Source of the DNA: Phascolarctobacterium sp.
GTDB taxonomy: Bacteria > Bacillota > Negativicutes > Acidaminococcales > Acidaminococcaceae
DNA length: 18,572 nucleotides
Direction: 5' to 3'
NCBI GenBank assembly: GCA_016302525.1
Contig: JAEDNJ010000011.1
Coordinates: forward strand, 1 to 18,572
The notes under the pieces are model-generated. The model did no database searches, had not been told where the DNA came from, and saw only the letters and a program-made list of their open reading frames with translations. Positions 14,647 through 18,572 of this stretch are shown one piece after another (within the stretch, counting starts at the first letter, position 1; the number at the start of each line of letters is the position of its first letter). A program made the position numbers and the translations under genes.

Positions 14647-16554
14647 TTAATCAATAATGTTTTGTTGGTAGACATGATAAATCTTTTTCAGCTCCTCTAA
14701 AGCAGCGCAAATCTCTACATTCATCTTGGAGGCTGTATCGTAATCCCCAGTTGCCAGAGCATTGCGCATACGGGTAAAGAGACTCTTTTCTGCGAAGGAA
14801 TCCTTAGCTAAGCGAGCACGCAGGCCGTTAACCTTTGCCCACATAGATAAATCCCAGTCAGTGCAGGTTTCAGCATTGTGCAAACGCTTCATAGAAGCCA
14901 CAGCCTGTGCAGACTCCGGCAGCAGACGAGATTGCAGCTCTGTCTTCCAGCGAATCAAAGCACCTTCTCTAAAGGAAGCAATATATTCGGGCTTCAAAAT
15001 ATTGCCCGCAGTCAAAGCCTGCAGCTTCTCAGGATATTGCTCAAAGGCCTGCAGGTTCTCCCAAACGGTAGCAGGGGGAGCACCAAAGATTTGCGCGCGC
15101 TCTTCCTCGCTGAAATCTTCAAAAACATCGTTCTCTGTGCGATATTGACGGTCCTTTTCTAAATAGAAGCCCTCTTCCCCAGCCTTCTTGGAAATTTCTG
15201 CTTCCATTTCCTTTAAGGTCTTGCCAGATTCTACGCAAGCCTTAATACCATCTAAGCAGCACAGATAGAAGGCTGCTGTCGCAATATAAGTATTGGTATA
15301 GGGATTAGGAGAACGCATTTCCACACGCGTAGCCATAGGGCTGTTCAGGTCACGAATCAGACCAGCCAAAATGGTTCTGTTACGAGAGGGATTTTCTGGA
15401 CTTTGCCCCAAGGAGGTTACGATACATACAGGAGCTTCAAAGCCAGGCTTGAGACGATTCAAGGAATCCATGGTGCAGCTAACAATAGGATTAGTAACCT
15501 CATAGTTCTTTAACATGCCCATCAAAGCACCATAGCCAATAGCAGAAAGGAAGTCCTCCCGCATATCCTTAGGAGCAAAAAGGTTCACCATTTTGCCATT
15601 CTTCATCTTGGCCGCAATGCCAACATGAGTATGCTCACCGCTGCCAGCAACCCCAGGAATAGGCTTTGCCTGGAAGGAAACCTCCAAGCCATTCATGCGG
15701 AAAACCTCTTTGACAATGGTACGAGCCAAGAGCTCATTATCACCGGGCTGAATACCGCTGGCAAACTTCCAGTCAATTTCCAGTTGTTCATTAACATGGG
15801 TCATGTGACCGTTAGCATCAATTTGGCCCTTGACGCCACCACATTCCTTATGTCCCATCTCTGGCTCTAAGCCGTAGAGGTCCAGCATTTCTACAGATTG
15901 CTCTAAAGCAGTGCGAACATTACCGCGGGTACGTTGCCAATACTGCTCCTGCATAATTTGTGAGGAGGACAGAGCCTCAAGAGAGGTCGTCTCTGTCGGA
16001 GACTTAACCCAAAATTCCAGCTCTGTAGCACTGGTAAATACCAGATGGTCAATATCCTCAGCCTTAATATGCTCAAGTCCAGGAATAACCTCATGCTTAG
16101 CAAAAATATCCAGAATTTCCTTTTCCAGATAAGCCAGAGTATTTTTTAAAATAGAGCGGCTGCAGACATATTCGCCGTTGTGGAGCAAAAAGCAGGGCAG
16201 GCGCAGCGTACCAACCATGCGACCATTATTATCGAAATGTTCAAAGTTATAGTCTACAAACCAGTTAACATCCTTATCCACTACCATATCTACACGAGCA
16301 TCATTTAAGGTAGCGATACCAGGCAGCACTACAGAAGAGCCATCTGTTTGTGCAGCACATTCACTGTTGAGGAAAGCATCCATATCTTCCAAAAACAGCT
16401 TGATAGGAATCTTTTCATCTGTATCATTGCCGGCAAAATCGACACCCATCAAGGACACAAATTGAATTTCCGGATGCTGTTGCAGTAATTCTCTCAAATC
16501 CTGCTTATTGTGATTTTCTGGTTTAATTGTGTACAGTAATTCTCTTTTGTTCAT
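14647..16554 (-). CDS. glnA: Glutamine synthetase, long form with C-terminal extension
   Basis: Makes glutamine from glutamate, ammonia and ATP in the cytoplasm. The 635-residue length exceeds classical type I (about 440-470) and differs from type III (about 700). Core motifs are present: E178/E180 (ATELEFWV), the second metal region around 231-247 (PEMGHKECGGVKGQ), GSGEHTHVG (304-312, canonical GSGxHxH), NPIVSCTMDSLNRLKPG (355-371, canonical NPxxNSYKRL), and RVEMRSPNPYTNTYIATAA (410-427, canonical RxExRxPDxxxNPYL). No NLYDLPPE-type adenylylation loop is seen. Residues from about 470 to 635 form a helical, charged extension absent from classical type I. The start is ATG at 16554; its Shine-Dalgarno lies 24 bases away across a hairpin. 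The transposase remnant lies just beyond its 3' end. Confidence 0.9.
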   Translation of the reverse strand: MNKRELLYTIKPENHNKQDLRELLQQHPEIQFVSLMGVDFAGNDTDEKIPIKLFLEDMDAFLNSECAAQTDGSSVVLPGIATLNDARVDMVVDKDVNWFVDYNFEHFDNNGRMVGTLRLPCFLLHNGEYVCSRSILKNTLAYLEKEILDIFAKHEVIPGLEHIKAEDIDHLVFTSATELEFWVKSPTETTSLEALSSSQIMQEQYWQRTRGNVRTALEQSVEMLDLYGLEPEMGHKECGGVKGQIDANGHMTHVNEQLEIDWKFASGIQPGDNELLARTIVKEVFRMNGLEVSFQAKPIPGVAGSGEHTHVGIAAKMKNGKMVNLFAPKDMREDFLSAIGYGALMGMLKNYEVTNPIVSCTMDSLNRLKPGFEAPVCIVTSLGQSPENPSRNRTILAGLIRDLNSPMATRVEMRSPNPYTNTYIATAAFYLCCLDGIKACVESGKTLKEMEAEISKKAGEEGFYLEKDRQYRTENDVFEDFSEEERAQIFGAPPATVWENLQAFEQYPEKLQALTAGNILKPEYIASFREGALIRWKTELQSRLLPESAQAVASMKRLHNAETCTDWDLSMWAKVNGLRARLAKDSFAEKSLFTRMRNALATGDYDTASKMNVEICAALEELKKIYHVYQQNIID

Positions 16555-16584
16555 GTCAGCTGCAGTAAAACTACTGCTCTCCTT
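16555..16584 (-). promoter_or_regulatory. glnA ribosome binding site bridged by a hairpin
   Basis: On the minus strand AAGGAG (16579-16584) is 24 bases before the ATG, too far for direct use. A perfect 6-bp hairpin, GCAGTA GTTT TACTGC (16562-16577), fills the gap; when folded it leaves 8 unpaired bases between site and start. No closer Shine-Dalgarno and no in-frame upstream start codon exist. Confidence 0.6.
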
Positions 16585-16640
16585 TCATATTACTCCCCTA
16601 ATGTATTCTTGACCGCTTTAACTTCTCCCTCATTAAAGCG

Positions 16641-16704
16641 AAAAAACAAAAGAGACCTCTGATAAATGGGCACAATCCACCCTTTTCTCAGAAAGTCCCC
16701 TTTG
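16641..16704 (-). promoter_or_regulatory. Terminator-like hairpin in the glnA leader (candidate attenuator)
   Basis: On the minus strand CAAAGGGGAC (16695-16704) pairs with GTCTCTTTTG (16647-16656) through ten pairs, including two G-U. CTGA/TCAG and GGGT/GCCC continue the stem inward, and TTTTTT (16641-16646) follows. It begins about 13 bases after the predicted start and ends about 87 bases before the glnA ATG. It could attenuate glnA or end a ~77-nt leader RNA. A second perfect 8-bp hairpin, CGCTTTAA/TTAAAGCG (16614-16640), follows immediately. No known riboswitch class was recognised. Confidence 0.6.
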
Positions 16705-16723
16705 ACTATCTTAGCTTATGTAC

Positions 16724-16752
16724 ATTATAACAAATAAAAGAACTAATGTCTA
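16724..16752 (-). promoter_or_regulatory. Promoter for glnA
   Basis: On the minus strand TAGACA (16747-16752), a 17-base spacer, and TATAAT (16724-16729) preceded by TGT (extended -10). The -35 matches the consensus at five of six bases. The transcript would start near 16717 with a leader of about 163 bases. Confidence 0.75.
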
Positions 16753-16767
16753 GTGGCATTAAAGCAT

Positions 16768-16789
16768 TAAAAATTAAGATAGGCTTAAT
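16768..16789 (-). terminator. Weak terminator candidate after holA
   Basis: On the minus strand ATTAAG (16784-16789) and CTTAAT (16773-16778) form a 6-bp AT-rich stem with loop CCTAT followed by TTTTAAT. It lies 6 bases beyond the holA stop and just upstream of the glnA -35. The stem is weak, so read-through into glnA is possible. Confidence 0.35.
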
Positions 16790-16794
16790 AAGAG

Positions 16795-17841
16795 CTATCC
16801 TCTGCTTGCTAAAAGCTTTACTAAAATTTCCTCTAGCCGCTCATACTGGCGCCCACCGCTGCGCAGGTCTATATTTAGCTGCGACATGGCCAGCAGAGCC
16901 TCCTGTAGCTGTGCATAGGTAAAGCGACCGCACTGATTTAGATTGCGATTCAAGATACCTGCAAAGCGAATATTAAGGGCTTCACCAATCTGCTTAGAAT
17001 TTCTTCCCTCAGCCTGCAGCTCTTTAATTTGCAGCATTTTTCTCAGCTGATACATCAGTCCACCGCACAGCTTAATAACGACAGTTCCCTTTTTCTTCTC
17101 CGCCGCTAAAATTTCTAAAACAGCTTCAAGCTTATGCTCAGCCATAGCGTTACTCAGAGCAAAGCTGCCCACCTCGGGCAGGCTGGCGAAGATGAGCTCC
17201 ACATCCTCTCTAGTCCAGCTTTTGCGCTCACCCGTATAAATGGCAAGCTTTTCCAATTCCTGCTCTAGCAGCTGTAAGGGAGCTACATCCAGTGGCTCCA
17301 AATATTCCATAATACATTCTACAGCATCACGGCTAAGCCTGCCGCCTAGATCATTGGCACGGTCTTCCAACCAGTCGCGCAAATTATAAACCTTGATAGG
17401 CTCACAGTTACAGCTGGCGCTGGCCTTGACTAGCTTCTTAGTAAAAGATGTCCTACCATCTAGCTTATCCACATTAATAAAAACTGTGCAATACTCTGGA
17501 ATATCACTGAGAATCTTCCCTAAGCGCTCCTGCTGTTTTTTGGCATTGTCGCTCTCAGCCTTTCCTAATAATTTGCTATCCTTGAGTATAATTAGACTTT
17601 TACCGCTAAAAAAAGGATAGGTGTTAATAACACCTTCTAGCTCACCTAGGTTAGTATCCTTTTCAAAGATTTGGATATCCCTGTCCTCCTCGGGAGTATC
17701 ACCATAGACATAGCCAGCAATACAGCTGTGCAGTTTTTGGCGATAATAGCTATCTTCACCATAGACTAGAATTATCCGCTCTGCCAAGGGCTGGCCACTT
17801 TTAAGTTTTCTTAATAGCTCTTCTGGTTTATAGGTTGTCAT
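16795..17841 (-). CDS. holA: DNA polymerase III subunit delta
   Basis: The clamp-loader delta subunit that opens the sliding clamp ring for loading on DNA. The 348-residue length fits the family (about 320-350). The N-terminus has RIILVYGEDSYYRQKLHSCI (about 21-40), typical of HolA, followed by FFSGKSLIILKDS and CTVFINVDKLDGRTSFTKKL. A C-terminal collar-like region with GGLMYQLRKML and SQLNIDLRSGG completes it. As expected for delta, it is an AAA+-like protein without a functional Walker A motif. The start ATG at 17841 has GAGGAG 3 bases upstream, slightly close. It stands alone between the meaB terminator and glnA. Confidence 0.92.
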   Translation of the reverse strand: MTTYKPEELLRKLKSGQPLAERIILVYGEDSYYRQKLHSCIAGYVYGDTPEEDRDIQIFEKDTNLGELEGVINTYPFFSGKSLIILKDSKLLGKAESDNAKKQQERLGKILSDIPEYCTVFINVDKLDGRTSFTKKLVKASASCNCEPIKVYNLRDWLEDRANDLGGRLSRDAVECIMEYLEPLDVAPLQLLEQELEKLAIYTGERKSWTREDVELIFASLPEVGSFALSNAMAEHKLEAVLEILAAEKKKGTVVIKLCGGLMYQLRKMLQIKELQAEGRNSKQIGEALNIRFAGILNRNLNQCGRFTYAQLQEALLAMSQLNIDLRSGGRQYERLEEILVKLLASRG

Positions 17842-17897
17842 AGGCTCCTCTGTTTTCTATATATCATTAGTTATCCTAGAATAAATACTTATCGTTT

Positions 17898-17906
17898 ATT
17901 ATAACA
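17898..17906 (-). promoter_or_regulatory. Extended -10 promoter for holA
   Basis: On the minus strand TGTTATAAT (17898-17906), the same extended -10 string as in the glnA and rocB-like promoters; no good -35 box lies at 16-18 bases, which extended -10 promoters can tolerate. The start would be about 50 bases before the ATG. Between 17907 and 18128 I see no supported gene: only a short CTAAG/CTTAG hairpin near 17942-17956, a TTGCGCAA palindrome, and TATATCAA repeats near 18090-18106. Confidence 0.5.
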
Positions 17907-18128
17907 CAGCCTGTTGAAAAAAGTAACTAGAGGTTCACGCTATTTTGTCTATACTAAGAAAAGCTTAGCCTAAAAGCATTTTGCATCAGCTCTATTAAAA
18001 GCTCATATTTTGCGCAAGCCATTTTATACACCAGTAGCATCAGCAGGTTATTATTAGCCACGCTGACAATGGCACATTTTTGTTCAATATATATCAATAT
18101 ATCAAAAAGCTGTTACAGAGTACAGCTA

Positions 18129-18172
18129 TAAAAAAAGCCCCCATGCTTCCCTTGCAAAGAGAAACACGGGGC
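18129..18172 (-). terminator. Terminator of meaB
   Basis: On the minus strand GCCCCGTG pairs with CATGGGGGC (one bulged G), continuing inward through TTTC/GGAA, followed by TTTTTTAT. A second hairpin, GCAGAGCA TTTA TGCTCTGC (18187-18206), lies between the stop codon and this terminator without a U-run, perhaps stabilising the mRNA end. Confidence 0.85.
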
Positions 18173-18213
18173 AAACTGAATTTTGGGCAGAGCATAAATG
18201 CTCTGCATCTTAA

Positions 18214-18572
18214 TTATTTATATTGATTGTAATGCTTGGCTGCGGCACGATCTATATCAAAAGCACGAATCAATTCTGTAACTGCCTGGCTAGGAGAAAC
18301 CACACCATTGACAGCAGCCTCCAAAACGGCTGGCAAGCGCCCTTTGATCATGGGGTCATCAAAGAAAAGATTGTGTAAATGTTCATCGATCATGCTATTA
18401 ATCCAGGAAACGGTCTGATTTTTGCGTCGTCTTGTAAAGGCTCCTGATTCTTTAGTCACCTTTTCAAATTTACGCATTACAGCCCAAAGCTCTAATAGGC
18501 CGTCTCCATTAAGCGCTGAGCAGCGATAGGCATGGGTCTTCCAGCCTTCGGTAGCTGGACGAATGAACTCAA
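18214..18572 (-). CDS. meaB: MeaB-type GTPase chaperone of methylmalonyl-CoA mutase, C-terminal part
   Basis: The frame is open to the right edge, so this is a partial gene: 118 C-terminal residues are visible, not an 87-residue protein starting at the internal ATG 18477. The visible part includes FIRPATEGWKTHAYRCSALN, then DGLLELWAVM, FTRRRKNQTVSWINSMIDEH and a C-terminal helical segment rich in A and V. This is the pattern of the MeaB/ArgK (LAO/AO kinase-like) G3E GTPases, where W-x-T/P-x-V-xx-xSA and the G-x-xx-RR-xx-Q-xx-W helices form the dimerisation end. MeaB loads and protects B12-dependent methylmalonyl-CoA mutase, key in the succinate-propionate route. The GTP-binding half lies outside the window. 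Confidence 0.85.
   Translation of the reverse strand, partial: EFIRPATEGWKTHAYRCSALNGDGLLELWAVMRKFEKVTKESGAFTRRRKNQTVSWINSMIDEHLHNLFFDDPMIKGRLPAVLEAAVNGVVSPSQAVTELIRAFDIDRAAAKHYNQYK

Noticed and set aside
17954..18112. An open minus-strand frame of about 53 codons between meaB and holA (reading ...VANNNLLMLLVYKMACAKY...).
   Set aside because: No Shine-Dalgarno precedes any ATG, GTG or TTG in it, and an open frame of this length is expected by chance in this much sequence. Conservation in relatives would revive it.
18214..18477. An 87-residue free-standing small protein starting at ATG 18477.
   Set aside because: The frame continues without stop to the window edge and the upstream residues fit MeaB, so the ATG is an internal methionine.

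Overview
The window looks like chromosomal DNA of a low-to-mid GC, Gram-negative-walled Firmicute (class Negativicutes). A Phascolarctobacterium/Acidaminococcaceae-type organism is my best guess, but this is inference from gene content. Pointers are a MeaB chaperone for methylmalonyl-CoA mutase (succinate-propionate metabolism), a tripartite tricarboxylate (TctC-type) binding lipoprotein, a RocB-like M20 peptidase, an unusually long glutamine synthetase, a CD1871A-type CxxC microprotein next to a membrane polyferredoxin, and strong AGGAGG-type ribosome binding sites. Except for the redox cassette and one transposase remnant, every gene lies on the minus strand.

Layout, left to right. A perfect consensus promoter (TTGACA-17-TATAAT) at the left edge points leftwards out of the window. 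Next comes a minus-strand operon: leucyl aminopeptidase pepA, a PHP-domain phosphoesterase (stop/start overlap TAATG), and a P-loop ATPase fused to an Asp23/Gls24 domain. A secreted SH3/NlpC-P60 cell-wall peptidase is divergent from a plus-strand redox cassette (4946-6553). That cassette holds a 43-residue CxxC membrane microprotein, a polyferredoxin with a TTG start inside the microprotein gene, and a TlpA-like thioredoxin, and it ends in a 12-bp stem terminator. Then come carB without carA, a RocB-like peptidase, and a two-gene unit of an Asp-box sialidase-like protein followed by a TctC lipoprotein. The interval 14167-14646 holds degenerate tandem repeats and the first 40 codons of an ISL3-type transposase whose ribosome binding site lies in a hairpin. 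A 635-residue glutamine synthetase follows, with an elaborate leader. The window closes with holA (DNA polymerase III delta) and the C-terminal part of meaB, cut by the right edge.

The most interesting points are: (1) the CxxC microprotein / polyferredoxin / TlpA cassette, which looks like a compact membrane electron-transfer system of unknown substrate; (2) the glnA leader, with a terminator-like hairpin before the gene and a second hairpin lying exactly between Shine-Dalgarno and start codon; (3) the ATPase-Gls24 fusion; (4) the sialidase-like/TctC pair; (5) degenerate 21-24-nt repeats shared by two distant intergenic regions; (6) the sequestered ribosome binding site of the transposase remnant. 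No rRNA, tRNA or CRISPR array was seen. All family assignments come from reading motifs; no database search was possible.
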